Source of the DNA: Papaver somniferum
Taxonomy: Eukaryota; Streptophyta; Magnoliopsida; Ranunculales; Papaveraceae
DNA length: 64,000 nt
Direction: 5' to 3'
Assembly (NCBI RefSeq): GCF_003573695.1
Contig: NC_039361.1
Span: forward strand, 85,888,149 to 85,952,148
Shown here piece by piece: positions 1 through 11,579 of this stretch (positions are counted from its first letter, which is position 1; every line of letters starts with the position of its first letter). The notes under the pieces were generated by a model that was given only the letters and a program-made list of their open reading frames with translations, made no database searches and was not told where the DNA came from. The position numbers and the translations under genes were made by a program.

Positions 1-453
1 CTATAAGTCTTGATTTCTAGTCTATTATAGCTAAGTCTCGGACTAGGATATAAAGGGTAGTTGAGCTCAAGAACTCTATGGCGATCATCATAAAAGACGA
101 AGAACTACGTAAGGAACTGGTGGAACTTTATCGACTAAAAGGTATGTGGAGACTTGAACTTATCAATCACTCAAAAGTCTATTTACTATATCTTCTATCT
201 TGATACAAAAGTCGTTTTGCTATATAGACTTTGATTATACACATTTTCTATTTCGAGCCGAGTTTATCTCGCTTATCTATTTCTTGAAATATATGTTGGT
301 AAGATTTTGATTTGGCCAAGTTCATCTTTACCTAGTGACGAAAGTCATGTTAAGTTTCAATCACTTGAAAATGGATTTAACGAAAAATGGTTTGTGAATA
401 ACAACTATATAACGTCCTCTAAGAATGTTTCAATGATTGAAATGAGAGTTTAG
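1..453 (+). mobile_element. Forward Copia-type LTR fragment (5' part)
   Basis: Matches the forward LTR of the complete element at 17831-26603, covering roughly LTR bases 75-530 (aligns to about 17905-18358). The window opens inside it. At base 454 the match stops and a reverse-oriented LTR of the same family begins. No coding content. Non-autonomous Copia-type family as described for 17831-26603. Confidence 0.85.
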
Positions 454-1739
454 TGAAAAAGAGGGGGTACAACAACCACACCCAATATTTCGTTTAGCAA
501 TCTGTATGGACTAACTCCAATATACTTTCAAGAGAATCAACTAGACTCAATCTTAATAAAGTATATCAAAGAGTTATAATATCTCGATCTCTCGATTTAA
601 TCCTTACTCAAGCAAATAGAAATCTGCGAGTTAGATTAATTATAAGAGAGATAACTTGGATAGTATCAAAGACCAATATCCAAGTGTCAATCAATGTAAA
701 TCAACAACCAAAGGTTGGATATTCTAATTGATTGAACTAACGCACAACCTGTGATATTTCAATTATATAACAAAATATAATGCGAAAAAGAAATAACACA
801 GACATAAGAATTTTGTTAACGAGTGAATCGCAAATGCAGAAAAACCCCGGAACCTAGTCCAGATTGAACACACACTGTATTAAGCCGCTACAGACACTAG
901 CCTACTAAAAACTAACTTCAGGCTGGAATGTAGTTGAACCCCAATGAATCTCACATTGATCCAAGGTACAATTGCGCTCCTTACGTCTCTGATCCCAGTA
1001 GGATACTACTCACTTGATTCCCTTAGCTGATCTCACCCACAACTAAGAGTTGATACGACCCAAAGTCGAAGACTTTAATAAACAAATCTGTATCACACAG
1101 AAAAGTCTACAATAATACATAAATCTGTCTCCACATAAATACCTACGAGTTTTGTTCCGTTTTTTGATAAATAAAGGTGAACAGGACCAATTGATAACCC
1201 GGACTTATATTCCCGAAGAACAGCCTAAAATTATCAATCACCTCACAATAATCTTAATCGACGAGGCGAAAGAAGATATTGTGGAATCACAAACAATGAT
1301 ACAAATATATTTGTGATTACTTTTATATCTTGTCTATCGGAGATGTAAATCTCAAGCCAATCTTTACGATTGTACTCGTACGATAGAATATGCAAGATCA
1401 GATCACACAACTACGAGAAAGTAGTATCGGTCTGGCTTCACAATCCCAATGAAGTCTTCAAGTCGTTAACCTGGTTTACAAGAAGAAACCTAAGGTTAAA
1501 GGAGAATCGACTCTATCTAATACAACTAGTATCACACGTAAGGTGTGGGGATTAGGTTTCCCAGTTGCTAGAGTTCTCCCTTATATACTATTTCAAATCA
1601 GGGTTTGCAATCAATGTTAGCTTGGTAAAAAAGCATTCAATATTCACCGTTAGATGAAAACCGAATTAGATTCAAGATAATATCTTTCAACTGTTAGATC
1701 GAAAACCTAGCTTGTTACACACAAATGAAATGCGCGATT

Positions 1740-1764
1740 TTACACTACACCAAATTTTGGGATT
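1740..1764. repeat. CACTA left TSD and terminal inverted repeat
   Basis: TTA (1740-1742) followed by CACTACACCAAATTTTGGGA. It pairs with the right end at 6294-6318. Differences from the right repeat are at positions 6 and 15-17. Confidence 0.9.
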
Positions 1765-1774
1765 AGAAACAGAA

Positions 1775-2065
1775 TCAAACCGTTACGAATCAGGGTTGTA
1801 ACGGCCTTCGCCTGTTTCAAAAGGGCGTATTACAATTTTTTCGCAACGGCAAAGGGGCCGTTACGAATTTTGTGTCTCAACGACCTTCGTAACAGAGATG
1901 AGCCGTCACGAAATGCCATGTGGTAACAGCTGTGAGCCGTTACGACTTTTTGTAACAACGTAGTCGTAACATGTACAAGCCGTTACTACGTGGCCGTTTA
2001 TTAGCAGACAAGAACCGTTACGACTCAGAAAGTTGAAACAGGTTTTAGCCGTTACAAACCTTTTT
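1775..2065. repeat. CACTA subterminal repeat cluster (left)
   Basis: About ten copies, in both orientations, of a short motif around CCGTTACGA / TCGTAACGG, with variants such as CCGTTACAA. Clustered subterminal motifs of this kind bind transposase in characterised CACTA elements; that role is inferred here. The same motif recurs near the right end. Confidence 0.75.
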
Positions 2066-2439
2066 GTAACATCAAAAAATTACTGCCAGGTCAAGGTTAA
2101 CTGGCAGTTCATTTTCCGCGGAAATAAGCCGGAATTCTAAATCCAATACCCTGCATACACCTTTCAATACATTCATTATCCACACTCAACAATCTATTTA
2201 AACAACATTCATATAAAAAAATAATTGAAATTTTTGTAACTACCAAATTTTACTGAAATTTCTCTAAGCACCAATATTTTTTTTTTTTGTCAAGTATCAG
2301 ATTTCTAAGGGAATACATGGAAGGTTCCAAATTTCTAATGAAACTTACTAACTGCCTACAAAACTTGAGTAACTGTAACTTACAAATCTTGAAGCTGCTT
2401 TGTTCTCCACCCTTTCTGATCAAATAGAGCATCATTCGA

Positions 2440-3125
2440 TTAACCACAACTAAGCTATATATCCTTTGCAGGCTTGGTTTGTTGAAAGCTTGGGCATCAA
2501 AAAACTCGATGTAGGCAGTAGGCAATCCTGCATAATACAACAGGTTGCATTATTATGACAAGTAAACTGGAAGAAATAATGTTCAAAATACGCAGCAAGT
2601 AAATGCAAACAAGCACAGGTGTAACAGCAGATAGAAAATTTACCAACCACTGGAAATAGTTGGAAACAAGATTCTCATTCTAGCCCATCCACTTTGAGAC
2701 CAGATACTAGAAGCTTCTCATAAAAATTATCGTCAGCTGAGCCAGGCAACTCGCAAAGTCTGCAATTACAAAGTCAATTACAAATAAAATGCAGACAATG
2801 AGTGCTAAAACTACAAGACAATGAGTCAATAACATAAATATAGTAAATAATTGCACAGGACAATGAGTTGCCAAATCAGTGATATAAAAGTCAATAGATA
2901 TAAAACTTAGAGAAATAAGCTATAGTTCAATTTATACTTACTCCATCTGAAGCCAACCCAACTGCAGTTCACTTCCTACCAGCGCAATACCTCGCAAGTA
3001 TAAACTGAGTGTCAAATCCACAAATTTAAACTTAATAGTACAAAATTTAACCAAGTGAAGTACTTACCAGGGATTGATATTTCCCCGGCTGGCTACTACT
3101 GCTTCAACTGACCTTGTGTGAAGTC
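2440..3125 (-). pseudogene. Exon-like segments of an unassigned captured gene
   Basis: On the minus strand, short open segments are bounded by good splice signals. One near 3060-3125 ends in TG|GTAAGTAC. One near 2945-3000 ends in GA|GTAAGTAT. One near 2645-2760 starts after TTGTAATTGCAG and reads LCELPGSADDNFYEKLL. One near 2455-2530 starts after TTATGCAG and reads LPTAYIEFFDAQAF. Each is open in at least one frame, but a TGA lies in the third. I do not recognise the protein. It could be the other part of a chimeric captured transcript or a decayed element gene. Confidence 0.35.
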
Positions 3126-3999
3126 CCTGTGCATTCACATATAACATAACACAAACCACCTACAAATATATACAAAAAAATGATGAACTGACTGAAAATA
3201 TCCGTTCATAAGCCGTTTTGTGTTCACATATATAGAAAAAAGTTACATTGGACCAGAACCACGTGCTCAAGGAATTTCCTATCCTCTGATTTAGGGTGAT
3301 CAGATCTTAACATGTTTCTTTGGGTGTGTGCTTGTCATAATGTGCAAACTTCAGCGAATATCTATACTAATTTACTGTTGTTGTATATTTGGTTAAGGAT
3401 AGCTTGATGGGGGCCAATCATTTAGGAAGGTAAGGTCCTAACTAGAAACTTGCAGCAGATTCAGGCATGACAAGAGGGCTTAATGGGGACTGCTTTTTAA
3501 ACTACCAACATGCAAGATAAAGCAAAAGATGAATACCATGATAAAGCAAAGCTACATCTAGTTTCATATTCTTGCATCAGGTTCTGCGTTGCCCAAGTGT
3601 AGAGAAGACTTTGTGTTGTCAGGAATCCAAGACGTTGGAACCGAGGAAGCAGCTACAAACATGGCTCTACGAGGCGCCCACTTCAAGCAAGTAGCTACAC
3701 CTATCTGGCTATTCCAGCATGCCACCTATCAAAAAATGAAGTTGCATTGTCACTATTTCTCAATCAAACTTATATCGAGTTGCATATATCATTTGTATGT
3801 ATATTTAATGCATTGTAAGGGAAAACAAAATTCTACCTCATTTAGCATGTACATGCTCCATGCATGTAAAGTACCATCTCCAGTGCCTGCAACAATATAT
3901 AGATGCTATACTTAGTTCCCCAAAACCCCAGACCCAAACAAACAAATACTGTAAAACGAAAGAAACAAAAAGGAAATCCAATATATAATAGTTTCTAAA

Positions 4000-4185
4000 T
4001 TCCAAAGTGACTTTGTCATCCTCGGAACAAAACCTCTCTTTGTATCTTGAACACTCATGCTAAGGGTGAGTACAAGAAATATTCCCAAGTGAATTTGTCA
4101 TCCTCGGAGCAAAATCTCTCTTTGTTTCTTAAAACTCATGCTAAGGGGACTATAAGAAAAATTCCAAAGTGAATTTGTCATCGTC
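4000..4185. repeat. Tandem repeat, ~80 bases x 2.3
   Basis: Copies start at about 4000, 4081 and 4161 with ATTCCAAAGTGAATTTGTCATC-like sequence, followed by CTCGGA(A/G)CAAAA and TCTCTTTGT. Internal to the CACTA element, next to the captured exons. No function visible. Confidence 0.75.
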
Positions 4186-4199
4186 GAAAAAAAAGTAAT

Positions 4200-5180
4200 A
4201 ATTGCAGAGGTCATCCTACCACTAGTTAATGCAACAGCTGCTTGGGCTATCGTTGCAGGTTTCTCTGGTTGAAATCGCCGACTCTCCCCTGTAGAACAAT
4301 ATGCAAAGATGAATGAAATAACTGCACCTCATCATTGAGCCAGGAAAATACTCATTTTAGACAAGTAACATGTACAACAAACATAGTGTATCTATGAGTT
4401 TTGTGTATTAAGAGATGCATACCAAAAACTTTTCTCAGCACACTGTTGTCGCCAGCTTCCAAGTCCATGAAAAGAGCCACTGAATCATCACTGATTGCCT
4501 TCACATCCATTAAATTAAATTTCTTCCTGGACATCTGGACTGCAGATAAGTCATGCTTGAAGAGCTATGAAGGACTATGCACATGAGAAGTCAGAAGAGT
4601 AACAATTAGTTATGGTACCTTTTCTTATATCCCACGTATCGATAATAATCCAGTTATGCTTTCCAGTTCAAGAGATCAAACCGAGAAATAATACTGCAGT
4701 ATAAGGAAATGGTTTACCAATCACAGAATCAGGATATGTAGTTACCAAAACAATGAAAATGTAAGGTAAGATAAGATCTCAATGGGAGCATAACTTGAGG
4801 TACCTTTCAGGAAGATAATTAACGGTTTCGTTCTGAATACTGAACTTGATTGATATCTTGCTTCGTACAAGGCCAGCCTCCGCGAGGGCTTTTTTATTTT
4901 TAAACACACAGGCAACATAATTTGAACTAACCATATTTTATTGAAGCATAAAATAGTAGAATACAAGGTCTACGCCTCACCATTTCAGCTTGGCACCATC
5001 TCTAAAATGTTTCTCAAGAGCACAATGAGAATCATAGTTAACACAGCATGCCATGCATTGTTGGTACAAAAATTAGTTCATGATAACAATCCTTTAGTTT
5101 CTTCAAGAGCAGAATAGCTTCCTGTTGGGTGGAATCCACAGCAGCTGGAATAACTACTCGATGGAGCTTTTCAATTGAAG
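4200..5180 (-). pseudogene. Captured exons of an SLH-domain plastid protein gene
   Basis: Four minus-strand exon pieces resemble the plant plastid proteins with S-layer homology repeats (AT5G23890/AT5G52410 type, recalled, not searched). About 5092-5180: IPAAVDSTQQEAILLLKKLK, after acceptor TCATCTTCAG. About 4802-4893: ALAEAGLVRSKIS, ending YLPE before GTACCT. 4423-4539: MDVKAISDDS and NSVLRKVFG, acceptor CTGCAG, donor GTATGC. About 4200-4288: ESRRFQPEKPATIAQAAVAL, after acceptor TTCTACAG. Order and orientation match one gene and introns are kept, so capture was from DNA. The donor after the first exon is GA rather than GT and the ends of the gene are missing, so it is not functional. It lies inside the CACTA element. 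Confidence 0.65.
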
Positions 5181-5249
5181 CTGAAGATGACAAAATCGGA
5201 GACCAGTTAGGAAATTTTATAATGACACGAAGCATAAAAAGAATATGAA

Positions 5250-6160
5250 GCAGTATAAGATGTTGGCTTAAGGTCTAAATCCATCTAAAAACAGCTAAAA
5301 GGAACACCGAAACATCCTTGCCAATGGGCATGGCAAGATCATATAACGAACAGCTAAAAACCACGAAACCAAAGACAACTATAAAACCAATTTGAACACT
5401 GAATTGAAGGTTTCTTGCACCCACTGATTAGCAATAAGCACCATTGTCTCAAGCCTGCAGTATAAGCAAAAGACTAGAGAGCAACAATGAACAATAACTG
5501 AAATCATAAAAACAAACCTAAAATCAGTTCATATTTCCAAACCCTAAAATAGAAATTAACGTAAAACCCTAAAATCAGTTCATATGTTACTTATACCTTT
5601 TAAGTTGGATTAACAAATCAGTTCTTCAGTTCTTCAAACCCTAGCATGAAATCAGAAAAAAAAAATCGAATTAGATTTAATTGAAGAATATTAACAAATC
5701 TAAATAAGATGAAACAAATCGTATCAGATTCACGGATCAACAAAATCGTATTAGAAACAAATCGAAAACCTAAAAACCAGACGATTGAAAAACTTAGAAA
5801 CCCTAAAAATCGAAAAAGTTACTGAAAAGATTGATGAACACTTACACAGATTGACGATTGAAGATATTTATGTGAGATTTTTGTGATGATTTCATCGACT
5901 CATCGTTTGAGAGGAAGAGAAGAGAGGCAGGTGCCGAAGAGGAAAAAAAAGAGAAATGAAAATGAAAACTCGATCTCGATTTCGGTAGGGTGTATCCTCA
6001 AAATCACGCATGTGAATAGCACACACGTGGGAGGAAACATCCTCACGTACAACTCGTCGTGGGTGGAAACATAATGCTACGCATGTGATTGGCACACGCA
6101 CATACTCAAGGTGTTACGATCCAAGTGTCACCAAGCATGTGACTCGCACGCCTATAAAAA
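5250..6160. other. CACTA interior, no recognised gene
   Basis: AT-rich sequence with repeated AACCCTAAAA-like words at 5520-5820, suggestive of a 5' leader read from the minus strand, then short open frames on both strands at 5883-6101 that look fortuitous. At 6005-6140 the ACACACGTGG and ACGCATGTGA words repeat with small variations. I see no protein similarity. Confidence 0.5.
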
Positions 6161-6164
6161 ATTA

Positions 6165-6318
6165 CTAACGGCTTAAGCCTGTTGCGAATTTAAAAAAAAT
6201 TAGAATGGCTCTAGCCTGTTCGAATTTTTTGTAACGGCCATTTGTAACGGGAATTTTGTAACGGGCACAAAGCCGTTACAAATGCCTGATACGAATCCGG
6301 GAATTTGGTATAGTGTTA
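6165..6318. repeat. CACTA right subterminal repeats, TIR and TSD
   Basis: Copies of GTAACGG / CCGTTACAA motifs lead to the right terminal repeat, which ends GGTATAGTG at 6315, followed by the TTA duplication at 6316-6318. Confidence 0.85.
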
Positions 6319-7349
6319 GGTTTGTGTAACCGTACCCAAACATGTACATTCGTTGGTTCAACAATAGTTAACCAAATGGTTAGCCATATGATCACTTTCA
6401 TATTAACCATATTCTTCTTTAACATAACTAGTTCAAATGACTCAAATGAACTAGTTAGAGAGTTGTTCAATTGCTTAGATCTTATAGAAGTATATAAGAC
6501 ACAATCGAAGCAAAAACGATTTGATTCACTCGAATCGATTCATGAACTTTATAGCCACGATTTGCAAACTTGCATTCCTTAGTTTATATAAGTTTAAGTT
6601 CACGAATAATCGTCTTTAGAAATAACAAACTCAAGTACGCAGACTGAGTTCGCGGACTTAAGTTCCCGGAAGAGTTTACAAACTCCAGCAGATTTTATCG
6701 GGTCGAGAACCTCCGACAGTTCGCGGACTGGTTTTCCGATTTTCCTGATCAACAAAGTACGCATACTTTGGTTCAAGGAATAAGGACTTATACATATATG
6801 TGTTACCACACAATGCTTATATCCAACATTGGTTATATATTCTAAACTCTCATTTCAATCATTGAAACATTCTTATAGGACGTTATATAGTTGTTATTCA
6901 CAAACTATTTTTCGTCAAAGCCATTTTCAAATTATTGAAACATAACATGACTTTCATCACTAGGTAAAGATGAACTTGGCCAAAGCGAAAGCTTACCAAC
7001 ACATATTTCGAGAAACTCGGCTCGAAATAGCAAATGTGTATAATCAAAGTCTATATACCAAACGACTTGTGCCTCAAGCTAGGAGATAGAGTAGATAGAC
7101 TTTTGAGTGATAGATAAGTTCAAGTCTTCACATACCTTTTAGTCGATGAAGTTCCACTAGTTCCGTGAGTAGTTCTTCGTCTTGTATGATCATCGCCATG
7201 GAGTTCTTGAGCTCAACCACACTTTCTATCCTAGTATGAGACTTAGTTATAGTAGACTAGAAATCAAGACTTATAGTTTTGATAACTAACATTGACAAAC
7301 ATGCTTGAGATAGCAACGCATGCGAGTTCGACCGAGCAGTGCTCTAACA

Positions 7350-8692
7350 ATCTCCCCCTTTGTCAATTTTAGTGACAAAACTATCAATACATATGGAATA
7401 CAAAAATAAATAATACACTTTTGTAGCTCCTATTCCACGTGCCTAATCTTCAACATTACTCGAAATCTTCGTCACTTCCAAGTATTCCAATGATTCCAAA
7501 GGTTGTAAGTTTAGCATCATCGTTGTTGAAAATCCGTAGCTATAACAATGAGAAAACAAAATTCTCAATCATTTTTATACAGTGTCATAGTATAATTATG
7601 TAGTATCAAAGTTCAATTGTATCACAACTTCGACAACAATACTATGGTGATATGTATCACTCCCCCTTAGTCTATACTCCATCTCATATGGAAACCACTC
7701 CCCCTTACATAATGATATGAAAACCATATGTATTTGTAGTGTGAACTACATATTAATTCTCCCCCTTTTTGTCAATAAAATTGGCAAAGGTACAAGAACG
7801 GGATCCTAATGAAATTTCCAAAAGAGACATTTCATGACTAAAAGAAAGCACATATCAACTTATTTAGATGCAATCATAAAGCCGAAGCTAAATGCATTCA
7901 TCAAGGAGTTTAAAGATACAAGATAACCCCTATAATATTCCACAGCCGCACTCCCCGCAAAGATTTTTCAATTAAGCACAAGTTCAATTAAGAACTCTCC
8001 CCCATAATATGCCATTCCCGAAAGAACAACAAGAACGACCTTAATTTCCAAAGAAAAGAAGGATTTCTTTGGACATAACAAATCACATACGAATATGAAT
8101 GTGAATCCAATTAATACTCAATTCAATTAACCACAAGAGAACCCATGATTAATTAAAACGAAAATGCTCAACGTAGGAAAATTACGGAGTCGCACAATAT
8201 ACACATAAAATATGGATCAGGGAAGATCAATATTGTGGAATAGACAAGGATTCATTTTATTTTTGCACACTAACATATAATAGACATAATCCTCGTAAAC
8301 AAAAGTTCATCCTATCTTCCATCAATAATGACATAATAGGCTTCAAACTTTTGTGATGTCAAAAGCTCATTCATTCTTTTGTCAGTACATGCATATCGAC
8401 ATACGAAAGACATAACTTTTGAACAGGTAAGGGACAATCATAGTTCACGGACGCAACCAAACATATCCCATAACATATTGCAATATATAAAACCATAAAT
8501 ATTAATACTGCAAAAATATCATCTTCCAAACAATTTTTTAGAATTTAAATAAATAAACCTAAAAACATGAAGATGAAAACGTTGGACATAGATATGTGTA
8601 ATCACAATAATAGGTATTCCAAACTCTAGTTATTCTTCTAAATAAATCAATAAAAGAAGATTTACTAAGCAAACTATCTCTTAGAGAACATG
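7350..8692 (-). other. 3' internal noncoding region of the reverse Copia-type remnant
   Basis: Begins with the polypurine tract in reverse (ATCTCCCCCTTT) and aligns along its length with 58479-60215 of the reverse element and, in reverse complement, with about 22560-24155 of the forward element. It carries the recurring CTCCCCCTTA and CTCCCCCTTTTTGTC words. No open frame of note. The sequence breaks off near 8692, just before where ORF2 should begin, and an A/T run joins it to a second LTR fragment. Confidence 0.75.
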
Positions 8693-8696
8693 ATTT

Positions 8697-9055
8697 TTTT
8701 TTTAAATATTGACGAGTAAACTCGGCTCGAAATCGCAAATGTGTATGTATGAAAACTATCATACTTATACGACTTTGTCTCAAGAGTAGGAGATAGAATA
8801 GACTTTTGAGTGATAGATAAGTTCAAGTCTCCACATACCTTTTAGTCGGATGAAGTTCCACTGGTTCCTCGAGTAGTTCTTCATCTTCATAAGATGATCG
8901 CCATGGATTCTGGAGCTCAACTACACTTAACTATCCTAGACCGAGACATAGTCATAAGTAAACTAGAAATCAAGACATATAGTTTTGATCACTAATATTG
9001 ACAAAGATGCTTGAGATAGAAACACATGCGAGTTTGACCGAGAAATGCTCTAACA
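8697..9055 (-). repeat. Reverse Copia-type LTR fragment
   Basis: Matches about 58125-58478 of the reverse LTR (the terminal ~350 bases at the LTR 5' end), including CTCGGCTCGAAAT and the terminal GCTCTAACA. An internal deletion joins it to the internal region at about 8692. Confidence 0.8.
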
Positions 9056-9337
9056 GAATCAATCAAATAGAATATCGAACCTTTGGTTGTTGATTTACAT
9101 TGATTGATACTTGAATATTGTTCTTTGGTATCGTTCAAGTGATTTCTCTTGTATTCAATTAGACCAGCAGATTTCTATTTGCTTGAGTAAGAATTGAATC
9201 GAGAAAGAGAGATATAACTCTTTAATATACTTTATTAAGATTGAGTCTAGTTGATTCTCTTGAAAGTATATTGGAGTTAGTCCATACAGATTGCTAAGCG
9301 AAATATTGGGTGTGGTTGTTGTACCCCCGCTTTTTCA
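9056..9337 (+). repeat. Forward Copia-type LTR fragment (3' end)
   Basis: Matches the last ~280 bases of the forward LTR (about 19980-20259) and ends GCTTTTTCA at 9337. It shares subfamily-specific bases (GGGTGTGGTTGTTGTACCCC) with the reverse LTR end at 454-480, so 454-736 and 9056-9337 form a long inverted repeat. Confidence 0.85.
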
Positions 9338-9349
9338 AATAGAGAAAGG

Positions 9350-11522
9350 TGTCGCGGGACCGGGAAACCTAGAGGTCGGCCATTCCCTAGCCGTGGCCGC
9401 TCCCATACCTTACAATCCCTAGTCTTTCATAATTATTATTTCCCTCATCTCATGAAACTCCTCCGATTGAGTAAAAATCATGGTTTCTTCATATTTTCTC
9501 AAATATTGCTCAAACCATGAAAAAGCCAAAAATTCAAATGGTCACATGACCGACTAGGCTATTCAAAAAATAATAAAATATTATTATTATTTTAATATTC
9601 TCAAAATACTGATCAAACGAGCAAAGTTCTACTTTCTCATTCGAGCAAAATCAAAAATTTCAGTCAAAGATCAAACTCTTCTGAAAATGCAAAATATTGC
9701 TCAATCGCACACCAGAAAATATCAAAACTCTCAGGGTGGAGACACAGACGTTATGATGACACGGGAATGCCTCCTTGACCAACCAAGGCCGTCCCTAAAG
9801 CTTGCAAGGAGCCGGTCCCACACATTCTTATGATTTCGACCTAATTTGCGCAATTGCTCATATTGGGTCCAAACTCTTTCCAACCAACTTGGAGTTTGCT
9901 CAAACGACCATCAGCTGGTCCCAAGACCACCAATGACCGGTCTTATCCCTCTTGGTCGGTCCCTCACTTTTCCATAAATAGGTTTCATCACCCAATGCTC
10001 AATCGAGCACTATTTCAATAAATGATGAAACCGACAGTTAATCATCATTCTTTCACCAACCGGTCAACTAAAGACCTAGGTACACGCTCACTCGGGCACT
10101 TGGGCGCCACATGGACGTCCATCATCCCATGTGGTTGGTCCCTCCCTCATTCATGACCTATTTTCAGCAATTCATCAATTAACGAACAATTGATCAAAAA
10201 TTAGGGTTTCGAACGAACGCTCCACAAATCATCATTATGAGCAAGTTCAAACACTAATAAATTTATGTTGATTCAGCAATCAACATCTGGATTAATCATA
10301 TACTATTTGGTAGTCTATCAATATTTCAATTAATATTTTATTGGGTCACGTTACCAATAAATAATTCGTCGAATTGAGCAATACTTGCTCAGTTGCTCGA
10401 ATATTGATCCAACTATCAATATTCAGTAATTTATCAGTAATTCGTCGAATTGAGCAATAACTGCTCAGTTGCTCGAATATTGATCCAACTATCAATATTC
10501 AGTAATTTATCGATATTCAATAATTCGTCAAATTGAGCAATATTTTCTCAGTTGCTCGAATATTGATCCAACTATCAATATTCTGTAATTCGTCTAATTG
10601 AGCGATACTTGCTCAATTGCTCGAATATTGATACAACTATTAATATTCAGTAATTCACCGCATTGAGAAATACTTGCTCAGTTGTTCGAATTTTCAATAT
10701 TTGCTCAGACGAGCAATAACAACATAAGAACTGTACGTATGTTCAATTCATGAATCACTGAGCATTCATCACTCATGCTCAATTCAACAAAACTCAAGTC
10801 AACGACTGACTAATCAAATACACGTCTGCTTTGCAGCCTCCACGTTCGTGAGACATCAATCACGTCACATGGGGGATATCAATTAGGGTTTGGTCTGGCA
10901 TCCTACGACATGTGTGTTCATCCACGATGAGAAATATGAGTAAGTCGTGCAAACGGTTGAAGGAGTTAGCAAAGTAGTGGGTGCATGATCAGTCAAGTCT
11001 CCACACAACATGGAACTAACTTTACCATGATCTACCATTTTCCCATTCTTTCATTCCAGAAACCGTAACACTTACTGGGATCAATGTGTTTACTATTCTG
11101 ACAATATAAATAAATCTTTGAATCCATGATTGAAATAGACAACATTCGTCTACACATAATTTCTCGAGAAATTACTCTCAAGAATTCATCAATCTACCAT
11201 AACTTATTCGAACTCATCAGTTCACAGAAAACTTGCAGAAACCTTCAACACATCTACAATCCTTGATCATCACTGATCCCACACAATTCTCAGCTTCCCT
11301 CCTACAGATCAATCCATCCCCCTCTTTGTGACCGAATTGACTCTGGAACGGCCATTGACTTGGTTTAGGCCGGAGTCCTACAGATTGATCTCTCGAATCT
11401 AAGCACTCCCTTTGCAGTGCATCTGTGTGAGGTTGAACAGTTTGCTAGGTTGAGGAGTCTCGAAAACACGCTCGTCTCTTCACTTCCCTAAAAAACCAGC
11501 AAATCGTTTTTCCCTATCTACA
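9350..11522 (+). repeat. 5' LTR of gypsy element A
   Basis: Runs from TGTCGCGGGACC to CTATCTACA, immediately before the GATTGGCGACCAC primer site. About 2170 bases. Near its 3' end it shares with element D's LTR the blocks TTTGTGACCGAA, TTGGTTTAGGCCGGA and GATTGATCTCTCGAATC. Two TATA-like stretches occur (CCATAAATAGG at about 9972 and AATATAAATAAA at about 11103). Contains a tandem array at 10365-10700. Confidence 0.75.
10365..10700. repeat. Tandem array in LTR of element A, 5 units of 65-83 bases
   Basis: Units start at 10365, 10441, 10524, 10589 and 10654 with TTCGTCGAATTGAGCAATA, followed by TTGCTCGAATATTGATCCAA and CTATCAATATTCAGTAA. Within each unit TTGAGCAA and TTGCTCAA are inverted, so each unit can fold. 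Length differences come from duplicated ATTCAGTAATTTATC-type tails. Confidence 0.85.
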
Positions 11523-11542
11523 GATTGGCGACCACATTGGGA
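11523..11542 (+). other. Primer-binding-like site of element A
   Basis: TTGGCGACCACATTGGGAG directly follows the LTR end. Element D has TTGGCGACCACGGCGGGAG at the same place (53504-53522), which supports a conserved minus-strand primer site. I do not assign the tRNA. Confidence 0.65.
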
Positions 11543-11579
11543 GATCATTCTCTCGGTTGCAATCTCACATTTTCACAAG

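Larger units (their letters stand above)
1743..6315. mobile_element. CACTA (En/Spm-type) DNA transposon, non-autonomous
   Basis: Terminal inverted repeats begin CACTACACCAAATT on the left and CACTATACCAAATT on the right (reverse complement); 18 of the first 22 bases agree. It is flanked by a 3-base duplication TTA (1740-1742 and 6316-6318). CACTA ends and a 3-base TSD define the CACTA/En-Spm superfamily. The target is a Copia-type LTR: removing the element and one TTA restores the LTR sequence seen at 57330-57350. Both ends carry many copies of a CCGTTACGA subterminal motif. No transposase was recognised. The interior holds exon fragments of at least one host gene on the minus strand, so it looks like a gene-capturing, non-autonomous element. 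Confidence 0.92.
454..7349 (-). repeat. Copia-type LTR split by CACTA insertion
   Basis: LTR in reverse orientation, about 2320 bases once the CACTA element (1743-6315) and one TTA are removed. It starts at 454 with the reverse complement of the LTR end (TGAAAAAGAGGGGGTAC) and ends at 7349 (GCTCTAACA). The TATA-like stretch near 1580-1592 is altered relative to the intact CTATATAAGGGG of the forward LTR at 19120. It belongs to a subfamily with GGGTGTGGTTGTTGTACCCC near its 3' end, shared with the forward fragment at 9056-9337. Confidence 0.85.
454..9055 (-). mobile_element. Reverse Copia-type element remnant, interrupted by CACTA
   Basis: Reverse-strand copy of the family seen complete at 17831-26603. 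Reading left to right on +: LTR (454-1742 plus 6319-7349, split by the CACTA element), the polypurine tract in reverse (about 7350-7362), the 3' noncoding part of the internal region (to about 8692, parallel to 58479-60215), then a fragment of the second LTR (about 8697-9055, ending in the family's terminal TGCTCTAACA). The whole gag and ORF2 region and most of the second LTR are deleted. The flanks (TTTAG at 449-453, GAATC at 9056-9060) do not match, so this is a rearranged remnant. Confidence 0.8.

Noticed and set aside
3589..3915. 108-residue forward frame in the CACTA element
   Set aside because: Open, but the second half is AT-rich low-information sequence, and the first ~40 codons are also open in reverse. 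No protein similarity recognised.
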